Of a DNA stretch of 36,907 bases, positions 6,575 through 14,250 are shown piece by piece. The notes under the pieces were generated by a model that saw only the letters and a list, made by a program, of their open reading frames with translations, was not told where the DNA came from and did no database searches. Within the stretch, counting starts at the first letter, position 1; each line of letters begins with the position of its first letter. Made by a program: the position numbers and the translations under genes. The stretch comes from JALCLA01 sp965653565 (GTDB lineage Bacteria; Pseudomonadota; Gammaproteobacteria; Xanthomonadales; Xanthomonadaceae), in the NCBI GenBank assembly GCA_965653565.1, contig CBFHAI010000044.1, positions 1 to 36,907 of the forward strand, given 5' to 3'.

Positions 6575-8983
6575 ATGAAGCGTATCGCCGCTGCACTGCT
6601 GCTTGCCCTGTCTGCTCCCTTCGCAGGCGCCCAGAGTTTCGAACCCTTCACCGTGAGCGACATCCGCGTCGAGGGCCTGCAACGCATCTCGGCCGGCACG
6701 GTGTTCACCTACCTGCCGATCGAAAAGGGCGACCTGGTCGATCGCAGCAGCGCGAGCCAGGCGATCCGCGCGCTGTTCCGCACCGGCTTCTTCAACGACG
6801 TCAAGCTCGAACGGCAGAACGACATCCTCGTCGTCACCGTCACCGAGCGGCCGGCGATCAACAAGATCAACCTGGTCGGCAACAAGGACATCAAGACCGA
6901 AGAGCTGACCAAGGGCCTGAAGGACATCGGCCTGTCGGAAGGCGAAACCTTCGACCGCCTGCAGCTCGAGCGCGTCACGCAGGAACTCACGCGCCAGTAC
7001 AACAACCGCGGCAAGTACAACGTCTCGATCACGCCGTCGGTGGCGCCGCTCGATCGCAACCGCGTCGACCTCACCATCGACGTGAAGGAAGGCAAGGCCG
7101 CCAAGATCAAGCACATCAACATCGTCGGCAACGAAACCTTTCCCGACGAAGACATCCTCGACGCCTGGGAATCGGGCACCACCAACTGGCTGTCCTGGTA
7201 CAACCGCGGCGATCAGTACTCGCGCGAAAAACTGTCGGGCGATCTGGAAAAACTCAGCGCCTTCTATCTGGACCGCGGCTACGTCGACTTCAACGTCGAA
7301 TCCACCCAGGTCTCGATCAGCCCGGACCGCAAGGACATGTTCCTCACCGCCAACGTGCGCGAGGGCGAGGTCTACAAGATTTCCGAGACGAAAGTCACCG
7401 GCGACACCATCGTGTCGCAGGAAGAGATGGAAAAACTGGTCATCGTGCGGCCCGGCGACACCTTCTCGCGGCGCCTGCTCGAAGCCACCAGCGACGCCAT
7501 GATCGCGGTGCTCGGCAACGTCGGCTACGCCTTCGCCAACGTCACGCCGGTGCCGGAAGTCGACCGCGAAAAGCGCGAAGTGAAGATCAACTTCTTCATC
7601 GAACCGGGCCAGCGCGTCTACGTGCGCCGCGTGCTGTTCAAGGGCAATACCCGCACCGCCGACGAAGTGTTGCGCCGCGAAATGCGCCAGTTCGAAGGCA
7701 TGTGGTATTCGCAGGCCGCGATCGACCGCTCCAAGGTGCGCCTGCAGCGCCTGGGCTATTTCTCGGAAGTGAACATCGAAACGCCGCAGGTGGCGGGCAC
7801 CGAAGACCAGGTCGATGTCGAGGTGAACGTCACCGAGACGACCTCGGGCAGCTTCGTGTTCGGCCTGGGCTATTCGCAGCTTTCCGGCCTGATTTCGTCG
7901 GTGTCGGTGGTGCAGAACAACTTCCTGGGCACCGGCAACCGCGTCGGTGTGACGGTGCAGGACAACGACTATTCGAGCCGCATCGATCTGTCGTACCTGG
8001 ATCCGTACTTCACCGACGACGGCGTGTCGCTCGGCTACAACGTCAGCTATCGCGAGCTCGACCAGAGCGACTTCAACATCGCCAACTATTCGTCCGACAG
8101 CGGCGCATTGTCGGCCGTGTTCGGCGTGCCGCTCACCGAAACCGACACCGTGGGCGTGAGCCTGGGCGTCGACTACAACACCATCAACGTGTTCCAGGGC
8201 AGCACGCCGCAGCCGCTGGTCGACTACATCGATGCGCTCAACCGCCGCACCTTCCACGCCTGGCGCACCGAGCTTTCCTGGGCGCGCGACAGCCGCAACG
8301 CGTACTTCAACCCGACCCGCGGCACCTATCAGCGCGTCTCGGCCGAACTGACGTTGCCCGGTTCGACGGTCGAGTACTACAAGCTGTACTACCAGTTCGC
8401 GCGTTACTGGCCGCTCAACCGCCACATGATCCTGCTGACCTCGGCGGAGCTCGGTTACGGCGACAACTACGACGACAAACACGTGCGCGACCTGCCGATC
8501 CTGCAGGTCAACCCGGCCAACCCGACCGGCCCGCTGATCCCGGTGCTCGATGCCAACGGCAACCCGACCTTCCGCACCGTGACCGCCGACGGCCTGCCGT
8601 TCTTCGAGAATTTCTATGCCGGCGGCGTGCGGTCGATCCGCGGCTTCGAGGACAACACGCTGGGCCCGGTCGGCTTCGCGAGCCTCAACCCGACCTTCCG
8701 CCAGCCGCTCGGCGGCGCGCTGAAAACCGTCGGCACGGTGGAAATGATCTTCCCGACGCTGTTCGACACCGACCAGACGCGCATCTCGGCCTTCCTCGAT
8801 TTCGGCAACGTGTTCCCCGATGCCAGCTCGTTCGAATTCCGCGAATACCGCGCTTCGATCGGTGTCGCGCTGCAGTGGCAGGCGCCGGTCGGCCCGATCA
8901 TCCTCAACCTGTCGACGCCGTTGCTGAAGGACGACGACGACGAGGTCGAGCGCCTGCAGTTCTCGTTCGGCACCCAGTTCTGA
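6575..8983 (+). CDS. bamA: Outer-membrane protein assembly factor BamA
   Basis: This is the essential core of the BAM complex that folds beta-barrel proteins into the outer membrane. From the ATG at 6575 it has 802 residues and a clean signal peptide (MKRIAAALLLALSAPFAGA, then Q). In-frame TTG (6563) and GTG (6569) only add residues before the signal peptide, so they are not preferred. Five POTRA domains cover roughly residues 21-420 (the first begins FTVSDIRVEGLQRIS), followed by the 16-strand barrel. RGFEDNTLGP (about 690-699) is the loop-6 VRGF-type motif (here IRGF), and the protein ends LQFSFGTQF with the terminal Phe typical of barrel proteins. skp follows after 31 bp. Confidence 0.98.
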   Translation: MKRIAAALLLALSAPFAGAQSFEPFTVSDIRVEGLQRISAGTVFTYLPIEKGDLVDRSSASQAIRALFRTGFFNDVKLERQNDILVVTVTERPAINKINLVGNKDIKTEELTKGLKDIGLSEGETFDRLQLERVTQELTRQYNNRGKYNVSITPSVAPLDRNRVDLTIDVKEGKAAKIKHINIVGNETFPDEDILDAWESGTTNWLSWYNRGDQYSREKLSGDLEKLSAFYLDRGYVDFNVESTQVSISPDRKDMFLTANVREGEVYKISETKVTGDTIVSQEEMEKLVIVRPGDTFSRRLLEATSDAMIAVLGNVGYAFANVTPVPEVDREKREVKINFFIEPGQRVYVRRVLFKGNTRTADEVLRREMRQFEGMWYSQAAIDRSKVRLQRLGYFSEVNIETPQVAGTEDQVDVEVNVTETTSGSFVFGLGYSQLSGLISSVSVVQNNFLGTGNRVGVTVQDNDYSSRIDLSYLDPYFTDDGVSLGYNVSYRELDQSDFNIANYSSDSGALSAVFGVPLTETDTVGVSLGVDYNTINVFQGSTPQPLVDYIDALNRRTFHAWRTELSWARDSRNAYFNPTRGTYQRVSAELTLPGSTVEYYKLYYQFARYWPLNRHMILLTSAELGYGDNYDDKHVRDLPILQVNPANPTGPLIPVLDANGNPTFRTVTADGLPFFENFYAGGVRSIRGFEDNTLGPVGFASLNPTFRQPLGGALKTVGTVEMIFPTLFDTDQTRISAFLDFGNVFPDASSFEFREYRASIGVALQWQAPVGPIILNLSTPLLKDDDDEVERLQFSFGTQF

Positions 8984-9014
8984 GGCGCCGGTCGCAGGCT
9001 TGACGGAAACGACG

Positions 9015-9596
9015 ATGAACGCGGCGCGGCGGGCCAGCCAATTCCGGTTCCTCGCCCGCCGTTGGCGCGGGACGTGGCTGGCGTGCCTGCTGCTGCTCGG
9101 CGCGTGCCTGCTGGCGGTTGCCGGCCCGTTGCTGGCGCAGGAAGGCAGCAAGGTCGGCTACGTCGACATGCAGCGCCTGATCGACAACGCGCCGCAGGTA
9201 TTGGCGGCGCGCGCCCGGCTGGAACAGGAATTCGGCGCGCGCGATCGCGACTTCAAGGCCGAACAGGCGCGCCTGGCCGCGCTCGACGCGCGCGTCGTCA
9301 ACGAAGCCGCCACCCTGCCGGCGGCCGAACTGGAAACCCTGCGCCGCAACGCCGACGCGCTGCGCCGTTCGATCGAACGCACCCGCACCCGCCTGCGCGA
9401 AGAACTCGCCACGCGCCGCGAGCAGGAACTCGAACGCGCCTGGCCGCTGATCACCGAAGCGGTTTCGGATTTCGCGCGCGAAGAAGGTTACGACCTGATC
9501 GTGCCCAGCCCGGTGGTGTACGCCAGCGGCCGCGTCGACATCACCGACCGCGTCCTCGACCGACTCAAACGCGACGCCGCCGGCATCCAGCCGTGA
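9015..9596 (+). CDS. skp: Periplasmic chaperone Skp/OmpH
   Basis: A 193-residue OmpH-family protein, a trimeric periplasmic holdase that carries unfolded outer-membrane proteins to BAM. An Arg-rich N-region precedes a hydrophobic signal (WLACLLLLGACLLAVAGPLL), probably cleaved near LAQEG. The mature start KVGYVDMQRLIDNAPQV is typical of the family, followed by a long charged coiled-coil region (about 65-150) and the C-terminal strands YDLIVPSPVVYAS...DITDRVL. The ATG at 9015 is chosen; a TTG at 9000 would add five residues. Its stop overlaps the lpxD start (GTGA). The position between bamA and lpxD matches the widespread order. Confidence 0.94.
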   Translation: MNAARRASQFRFLARRWRGTWLACLLLLGACLLAVAGPLLAQEGSKVGYVDMQRLIDNAPQVLAARARLEQEFGARDRDFKAEQARLAALDARVVNEAATLPAAELETLRRNADALRRSIERTRTRLREELATRREQELERAWPLITEAVSDFAREEGYDLIVPSPVVYASGRVDITDRVLDRLKRDAAGIQP

Positions 9597-10618
9597 GCGC
9601 CGCGTCGTACACGCTGCAGGAACTGGCGCAGCGTTTCGGCCTCGCCGTGCGCGGCGACGATACCGCGCGCATCGATGGCGTCGGCACGCTGGCCGGCGCC
9701 GGCGCCGGCACGCTGAGTTTTCTCGCGAACCCGCGCTATCGCGGCGAACTGGCCACATCGAACGCCACGGCGGTGGTGCTGCGCGAAGCGGACGCCGCGC
9801 ACTGGTCGCGCCCCGCGTTGATCGCGCGCGATCCCTACGTCGCCTTCGCCAGAATCGCCGCATTGTTCGAACCACGCAGCGTGCAGCCCGCCGGCATCCA
9901 TCCGAACGCCGTGATCGATCCGAGCGCAAGCATCGATGCGACCGCGCACGTCGGTCCCTTCGTGTCGATCGGCGCGCGCTCGATCGTCGCGGCCGGCGCC
10001 GTGATCGGCCCCGGCTGCGTGATCGGCGACGATTGCATCGTCGGCGCCGGCAGTGAGTTGATCGCGCGCGTCACGCTGGTGACGCGCGTGCGGCTCGGCA
10101 AGCGCGTGCGCATCCATCCGGGCGCGGTGCTCGGCGCCGACGGTTTCGGCCTCGCCATGGAGGCCGGCGCCTGGATCAAGGTGCCGCAACTGGGCGGCGT
10201 TTTGATCGGCGACGATTGCGAAATCGGCGCCAACACCTCGATCGACCGCGGCGCGCTCGAGGACACCGTGCTGGAAGAAGACGTGCGCCTCGACAACCAG
10301 ATCCAGATCGGCCACAACGCCGTCATCGGCGCCCACACCGCGATGGCCGGCTGCGCCGCGGTGGCGGGTTCGGCGCGCATCGGCCGTTATTGCCTGATCG
10401 GCGGCGGCGCGGGCGTGCTCGGGCATCTGACGGTCGGCGACAAGGTGACGATCACGGCGATGAGCCTGGTCACCCACTCGCTCGCCGGCCCCGGCGAATA
10501 TTCGTCCGGCACGCCGATCCAGGACAATCGCGCCTGGCGCCGCAACGCCGCCCGCTTCAAACAGCTCGATGCGCTCGCGCGCAGGCTCAAGATCACCTCA
10601 CAGGACGCTCCAGAATGA
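9593..10618 (+). CDS. lpxD: UDP-3-O-acyl-glucosamine N-acyltransferase
   Basis: This is the third step of lipid A synthesis: transfer of a hydroxyacyl chain from ACP to UDP-3-O-acyl-GlcN. The product is a 341-residue cytosolic trimer. The N-terminal uridine-binding domain runs to about residue 100 (TLSFLANPRYRGELATS), followed by a left-handed beta-helix of hexapeptide repeats (about 101-300; for example HPNAVIDPSASIDATAHVG). The catalytic His is H241 in DNQIQIGHNAVIG. The GTG start at 9593 overlaps the skp stop, and its stop overlaps the fabZ ATG, so tight coupling with fabZ and lpxA is likely. Confidence 0.98.
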   Translation: MSAASYTLQELAQRFGLAVRGDDTARIDGVGTLAGAGAGTLSFLANPRYRGELATSNATAVVLREADAAHWSRPALIARDPYVAFARIAALFEPRSVQPAGIHPNAVIDPSASIDATAHVGPFVSIGARSIVAAGAVIGPGCVIGDDCIVGAGSELIARVTLVTRVRLGKRVRIHPGAVLGADGFGLAMEAGAWIKVPQLGGVLIGDDCEIGANTSIDRGALEDTVLEEDVRLDNQIQIGHNAVIGAHTAMAGCAAVAGSARIGRYCLIGGGAGVLGHLTVGDKVTITAMSLVTHSLAGPGEYSSGTPIQDNRAWRRNAARFKQLDALARRLKITSQDAPE

Positions 10619-11091
10619 GTTCGACACCCCACACTCCGCCCAAGATGCCGGTCGACGTGAACTGCATCATGGCCATCCTCCCGCATCGTTATCCTTTCCT
10701 GCTGGTGGACCGGGTGATCGAGATGGATCCGCACAAGAGCCTGCGCGCGATCAAGAACGTCACCATCAACGAGCCGTTCTTCCAGGGCCATTTCCCCGGC
10801 CATCCGGTGATGCCGGGCGTGCTGGTGATCGAAGCCATGGCGCAGGCCGCGGGCCTGCTGACGCAGCTGTCGAACCCGCCGCGCACGCCGGACGAACCGA
10901 CGCCGCTCTACTACCTCGTCAAGGTCGACAAGGCGCGCTTCTCGCGCACCGTGGTGCCGGGCGACCAGCTCTCGCTCGAAGTCGAACAAAAACGCATGCT
11001 GCGCAAGATGGGCTTCTACGCCTGCCGCGCGCTGGTCGACGGCGAGGAAGTGGCGAGCGCCGAAATCCTCTGCGCGGAACGCAGCGCATGA
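10615..11091 (+). CDS. fabZ: 3-hydroxyacyl-ACP dehydratase FabZ
   Basis: It dehydrates 3-hydroxyacyl-ACP in fatty acid elongation and so competes with LpxA and LpxD for the same ACP-bound substrate, which gives its place in this operon meaning. The product has 158 residues and a hot-dog fold; the active-site pair is H59 and E73 in FFQGHFPGHPVMPGVLVIEA. ILPHRYPFLLVDRV at the N-terminus is also a family hallmark. It overlaps lpxD upstream and lpxA downstream, each by ATGA. Confidence 0.98.
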   Translation: MSSTPHTPPKMPVDVNCIMAILPHRYPFLLVDRVIEMDPHKSLRAIKNVTINEPFFQGHFPGHPVMPGVLVIEAMAQAAGLLTQLSNPPRTPDEPTPLYYLVKVDKARFSRTVVPGDQLSLEVEQKRMLRKMGFYACRALVDGEEVASAEILCAERSA

Positions 11092-11861
11092 GCATCCACA
11101 ACACCGCCCAGATCGACCCCAAGGCCAGCATCGGCAAGGACGTCAGCATCGGCGCGTTCTGCGTGATCGGCCCCGACGTGGAAATCGGCGACGGCACCAA
11201 GATCGGCCCGCACGTCGTGATCGATGGCCCCACGCGCATCGGCCGCGACAACACGATCTACGCGTTCGCCGCGCTGGGCGGCGATCCGCAGGACAAGAAA
11301 TTCCACGGCGAACGCAGTGAACTGATCATCGGCGATCGCAACACGATCCGCGAATTCACCACCTTCAACCGCGGCACCGCGGATGATGTGGGCGTGACCC
11401 GCATCGGCGACGACAACTGGCTGATGGCCTATGTGCACATCGCACACGATTGCGTGGTCGGCAACAAGACCATCTTCGCGAATGCCTCGTCGCTCGCCGG
11501 CCACGTCATCGTCGAAGATTTCGTCATCCTCGGCGGCTTCACCCTGGTGCACCAGTTCTGCAAGATCGGCGCGCACGCCTTCACCTCGATGGGCAGCGTG
11601 ATCAATCGCGACGTGCCGCCCTACGTGACGGTGGCCGGCATCTATGCCGAACCGCACGGCATCAATTCCGAAGGCCTCAAACGCCGCGGTTTCAGCAAGG
11701 AACGCATCATTTCGATAAAGCGCGCCTACCGCACGATCTACAAGTCCGGCCTGCCGCTGGCCGAAGCGCGCCTGCAACTGGCCGCGGCCGCGAAGGATGC
11801 GCCGGATGTGCAGGTGATGCTGGAGTTCATCGATCGGAGTGAGCGGTCGTTGGTGAGATGA
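11088..11861 (+). CDS. lpxA: UDP-N-acetylglucosamine O-acyltransferase
   Basis: This is the first step of lipid A synthesis, placing a 3-hydroxyacyl chain on the 3-OH of UDP-GlcNAc; the protein is a cytosolic homotrimer. The 257 residues begin with regular hexapeptide repeats (IHNTAQIDPKASIGKDVSIG) forming a left-handed beta-helix to about 185, then a helical C-terminal domain. The catalytic His is H120 in VHIAHDCVVGN. Acyl-chain length depends on residues near 165-170 (AHAFTSMGS), which I cannot interpret further. It is separated from lpxB by an unusual 183-bp repeat-filled gap, whereas lpxA and lpxB are usually tightly packed. Confidence 0.98.
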   Translation: MSIHNTAQIDPKASIGKDVSIGAFCVIGPDVEIGDGTKIGPHVVIDGPTRIGRDNTIYAFAALGGDPQDKKFHGERSELIIGDRNTIREFTTFNRGTADDVGVTRIGDDNWLMAYVHIAHDCVVGNKTIFANASSLAGHVIVEDFVILGGFTLVHQFCKIGAHAFTSMGSVINRDVPPYVTVAGIYAEPHGINSEGLKRRGFSKERIISIKRAYRTIYKSGLPLAEARLQLAAAAKDAPDVQVMLEFIDRSERSLVR

Positions 11862-11893
11862 TGTCTGGGTGGCGTGTCGGGGCTGGGAGTTTT

Positions 11894-12026
11894 GGGGAAT
11901 CGGGAGTCGGGAATAGGGAGAAGAGCTGCTGCTCCTGCGGCTTGGTAACTTTCGATTCTTTCATTGCCAAGACCTTCAAGACGCACTGCCTGGAGCTTTC
12001 TCCCGATTCCCGACTCCCGATTCCCC
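11894..12026. repeat. Inverted-repeat element with GGGAATC heptad arms (copy 1)
   Basis: The left arm (11894-11920) is built of 7-nt units GGGAATC/GGGAGTC/GGGAATA; the right arm (12000-12026) is its reverse complement with 1 mismatch in 27. The 79-nt spacer has a smaller imperfect inverted repeat (CTTGGTAA at 11941-11948 against TTGCCAAG at 11964-11971). Each arm has four GGG runs with 4-nt loops, the standard G-quadruplex pattern, on the + strand for the left arm and the - strand for the right arm. The same architecture recurs after lpxB at 13273-13441. Confidence 0.75.
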
Positions 12027-12089
12027 GCGCGCTTGAAGACGCACGTGCCTGAGCTCTCTCCGGATTCCCGATTCCCGATTCCCGGCGCG
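11974..12089. repeat. Tandem duplication of a 58-bp unit spanning the lpxB start
   Basis: Two adjacent units, 11974-12031 and 12032-12089, share the layout CTT(C/G)AAGACGCAC, then a TGCCTG..AGCT stretch, then three C-rich heptads, then a GCGCG tail. They differ by several substitutions and 1-nt shifts. The first unit carries the right arm of the inverted element. The second unit contains the likely GTG start codon of lpxB at 12045, so the first translated residues come from the repeat. Confidence 0.7.
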
Positions 12090-13322
12090 CCCGGTGCGCC
12101 GAACGCGCCGCGCATCGGCCTCGTCGCCGGTGAAGCATCGGGCGATCTACTCGGCGCCGGATTGATCGAGCAGCTGCGCCTGCGCTTTCCCGGGGCGCTG
12201 TTCGCCGGTATCGGCGGGCCGAACATGCAGGCCGCGGGTTTCGAGGCCTGGCACGATTGCTCCGAACTCGCGGTGATGGGCCTGGCCGAAGTGCTGCGTC
12301 ATCTGCCGCGCCTGTTGCGTCTGCGCCGCTCGGTGTTCGAGCGGATGCGCGGCTGGCAGCCGGATGTTTTCGTCGGCATCGACGCGCCCGATTTCAATCT
12401 CGGCCTCGAGCGCCGGCTGAAAGAAACCGGCGTGCGCACCGTGCACTATGTCAGCCCTTCGGTGTGGGCCTGGCGCGAATCGCGCGCCGAGAAGATCGGA
12501 CGCAGCGCCGACCGCGTGCTGTGTCTGTTCCCGATGGAGCCGCCGATCTATGCCCGGCACGGTGTCGATGCGCGCTTCGTCGGGCATCCGCTGGCCGATG
12601 CGCTGCCGCTCGAACCCGATCGCACGGCCGCGCGCGCCGAATTGAATCTGCCGGGCGAGGCGACCGTTCTCGCCGTGTTGCCGGGCTCGCGGCTCGGCGA
12701 AATCGCGCGCCTCGGCGAGATTTTCCTCGACGCTGCGTCGCGCGTCGCGAAAGCGATTCCCGACTTGCACGTCGTGATCCCCGCGGCCAATGCGTCGTGT
12801 CGCACGGCGCTGGAAAACCTGCTCGCCGACACGCGTTTCCCGATCGCGAACGCGCACCTGATCGACGGCCGCGCGCACGACGCGATGATCGCCAGCGACG
12901 TCGTGCTGCTCGCCTCCGGCACCGCCACGCTCGAAGCCTTGCTCGCGAAGCGTCCGATGGTCGTCGCCTATCGCATCGCCGGATTGACGTACGCGATCGT
13001 GCGCGGCTTCCGCATGATGAAAACCGACCGTTTCAGCCTGCCCAATGCACTGGCCGGCGAAACCGTCGTGCCGGAATTGATGCAGGACGATTGCACGCCG
13101 GAAAACCTGTCGCGCGAATTGCTGAGCTGGCTTCGCGAGCCGGCGCGCATCCAGAAGTTGTTGCCACGCTTCGAGGCGATCCACCGCGAGTTGCAGCGCG
13201 ATGCTTCGGCGCGGGCTGCTGATGCGGTTGCGGAGTTGGTCGAGCTGCCTCGGGGAATCGGCGGGCGCGAGCCGGGAGTCGGGAGCCGTACCGCGGGAAT
13301 CGGGAATCGGGAATCGGGATAA
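12045..13322 (+). CDS. lpxB: Lipid-A-disaccharide synthase
   Basis: This peripheral-membrane GT19 glycosyltransferase joins UDP-2,3-diacyl-GlcN to lipid X to give the tetra-acyl disaccharide 1-phosphate. Family motifs are intact: LVAGEASGDLLGAG at the N-terminus, SPSVWAWRESRAEKI, LPGSRLGEI, and ASGTATLEALLAKRPMVVAYR. The start is uncertain: no ATG, GTG or TTG lies between the repeat and the conserved core, so the nearest candidates are GTG 12045 (used here; weak GAAG 6 nt upstream), TTG 12033 or ATG 11964, all within repeat DNA. With GTG 12045 the protein has 425 residues against about 380 in E. coli. Both ends look repeat-derived: SPDSRFPIP at the start and a tail of about 25 residues ending AGIGNRESG. 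The catalytic core appears complete. Confidence 0.93.
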   Translation: MPELSPDSRFPIPGAPGAPNAPRIGLVAGEASGDLLGAGLIEQLRLRFPGALFAGIGGPNMQAAGFEAWHDCSELAVMGLAEVLRHLPRLLRLRRSVFERMRGWQPDVFVGIDAPDFNLGLERRLKETGVRTVHYVSPSVWAWRESRAEKIGRSADRVLCLFPMEPPIYARHGVDARFVGHPLADALPLEPDRTAARAELNLPGEATVLAVLPGSRLGEIARLGEIFLDAASRVAKAIPDLHVVIPAANASCRTALENLLADTRFPIANAHLIDGRAHDAMIASDVVLLASGTATLEALLAKRPMVVAYRIAGLTYAIVRGFRMMKTDRFSLPNALAGETVVPELMQDDCTPENLSRELLSWLREPARIQKLLPRFEAIHRELQRDASARAADAVAELVELPRGIGGREPGVGSRTAGIGNRESG

Positions 13323-13441
13323 CAACCGTGCGCTGCGATGTTTCCGCAGAATCAAAGTCTGCGGGCACTCCATCGCATCGATAGCGCGAGCACATCCCAC
13401 GGGCCGGCTCTACTCCCGATTCCCCACTCCCGAGTCCCGAA
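13273..13441. repeat. Inverted-repeat element with GGGAATC heptad arms (copy 2)
   Basis: The left arm ends in three GGGAATC units plus GGGAT at 13295-13320, preceded by degenerate heptads from about 13273; the right arm at 13413-13441 holds the inverted C-rich heptads. The spacer (13321-13412) has nested stems: GCGATG 13335-13340 with CATCGC 13371-13376, and inside it a perfect 7-bp hairpin CCGCAGA 13344-13350 / TCTGCGG 13358-13364. The left arm is translated as the last residues of lpxB, whose stop TAA (13320-13322) falls at its edge. Confidence 0.7.
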
Positions 13442-13455
13442 CCGCCCCACGCAAG

Positions 13456-13461
13456 TAGAAT
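13456..13461 (+). promoter_or_regulatory. -10-like hexamer TAGAAT upstream of rnhB
   Basis: TAGAAT (5 of 6 matches to TATAAT) followed by CCCCGC lies 42 bp before the rnhB ATG and just after the heptad element. No -35 is recognisable. It resembles the frr -10 in sequence and context and would give rnhB a promoter independent of lpxB. Confidence 0.35.
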
Positions 13462-13502
13462 CCCCGCATCAGGCCCACTCGCCCCTAACCCCTCGAAAAG
13501 CA

Positions 13503-14114
13503 ATGCCCCGCTCCCGCTTCCCCACCGCCGGTACCCCGCTCACCGCCGGCATCGACGAAGCCGGCCGCGGTCCGCTCGCCGGTCCGCTGGTGGTGGCGGC
13601 CGTGGTGCTCGATCCGGCGCGCCGCATCAACGGCATCGCCGATTCGAAACAGCTCAGCGAAGCGCAGCGCGAGAACCTCTACGCGCGCATCGTCGCGCGT
13701 GCGATCGCGTGGAGCGTGATCGTCGTCGAGGTCGAGGAAATCGATCGCATCAATATTTTCCAGGCCACGATGCACGGCATGCGGCGCGCGCTCGTCGCGT
13801 TGAACCCGTGCCCTGCAATCGCGCTCATCGACGGCAATCGACTGCCGCCGGACCTGCCGTGCGAAGCGCGCGCCATCATCGGCGGCGACGATTCGGAGCC
13901 GGCGATCGGCGCTGCGTCGATCATCGCGAAAGTCACGCGCGATCGCATGATGTGCGAGCTCGATGCGCACTATCCGCACTACGGTTTCGCGCGCCACAAA
14001 GGTTATTCGACGCCGGAACATTTCGAAGCGCTGCGCGTGCACGGTCCATGTCCGCTGCACCGGCGCAGCTTCGCGCCGGTGCGCGCGACGATGCAGCCCG
14101 ACCTGGCGTTCTAG
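13503..14114 (+). CDS. rnhB: Ribonuclease HII
   Basis: This endonuclease cuts the RNA strand of RNA-DNA hybrids and single ribonucleotides embedded in DNA. The product has 203 residues. The N-terminal GIDEAGRGPLAGP (D18, E19) carries the first two acidic catalytic residues; IADSKQLSE, the IDGN aspartate and AASIIAKVTRDRMM supply the remaining conserved sites. The C-terminal YPHYGFARHKGYSTPEH..AL is typical of RNase HII. GAAAAG lies just upstream of the ATG. The order lpxB-rnhB-dnaE is widely conserved, here broken by one extra gene before dnaE. Confidence 0.97.
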   Translation: MPRSRFPTAGTPLTAGIDEAGRGPLAGPLVVAAVVLDPARRINGIADSKQLSEAQRENLYARIVARAIAWSVIVVEVEEIDRINIFQATMHGMRRALVALNPCPAIALIDGNRLPPDLPCEARAIIGGDDSEPAIGAASIIAKVTRDRMMCELDAHYPHYGFARHKGYSTPEHFEALRVHGPCPLHRRSFAPVRATMQPDLAF

Positions 14115-14116
14115 CG

Positions 14117-14166
14117 CTTCCCGGCGGTGTTCGCTCACGCCGCCGGAAGTCACGGTGGCTTCCGGC
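14117..14166 (+). other. Two mutually exclusive hairpins after rnhB
   Basis: The segment 14140-14149 can pair with 14117-14127 (10 bp with one bulged C), while its part 14142-14149 (GCCGGAAG) can instead pair perfectly with 14159-14166 (CTTCCGGC). Neither stem is followed by a T-run. It lies 3 bp after the rnhB stop and 84 bp before the next start codon. It may be only a GC-rich 3' structure. Confidence 0.3.
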
Positions 14167-14250
14167 CGGCGAAATCCGCGTCACCTTTCTTCAACCTTGC
14201 GCATCAAAGGGGAAACGATTCTCCACCCGCCCCACCGCAAGGAGCGCGAC

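Noticed and set aside
6464..9151. 895-codon frame antisense to bamA
   Set aside because: Typical GC-rich antisense shadow; bamA domains are complete on the + strand.
11862..12060. CRISPR-like array between lpxA and lpxB
   Set aside because: The repeats are adjacent 58-bp copies and 7-nt units without unique spacers, and no cas genes are present.
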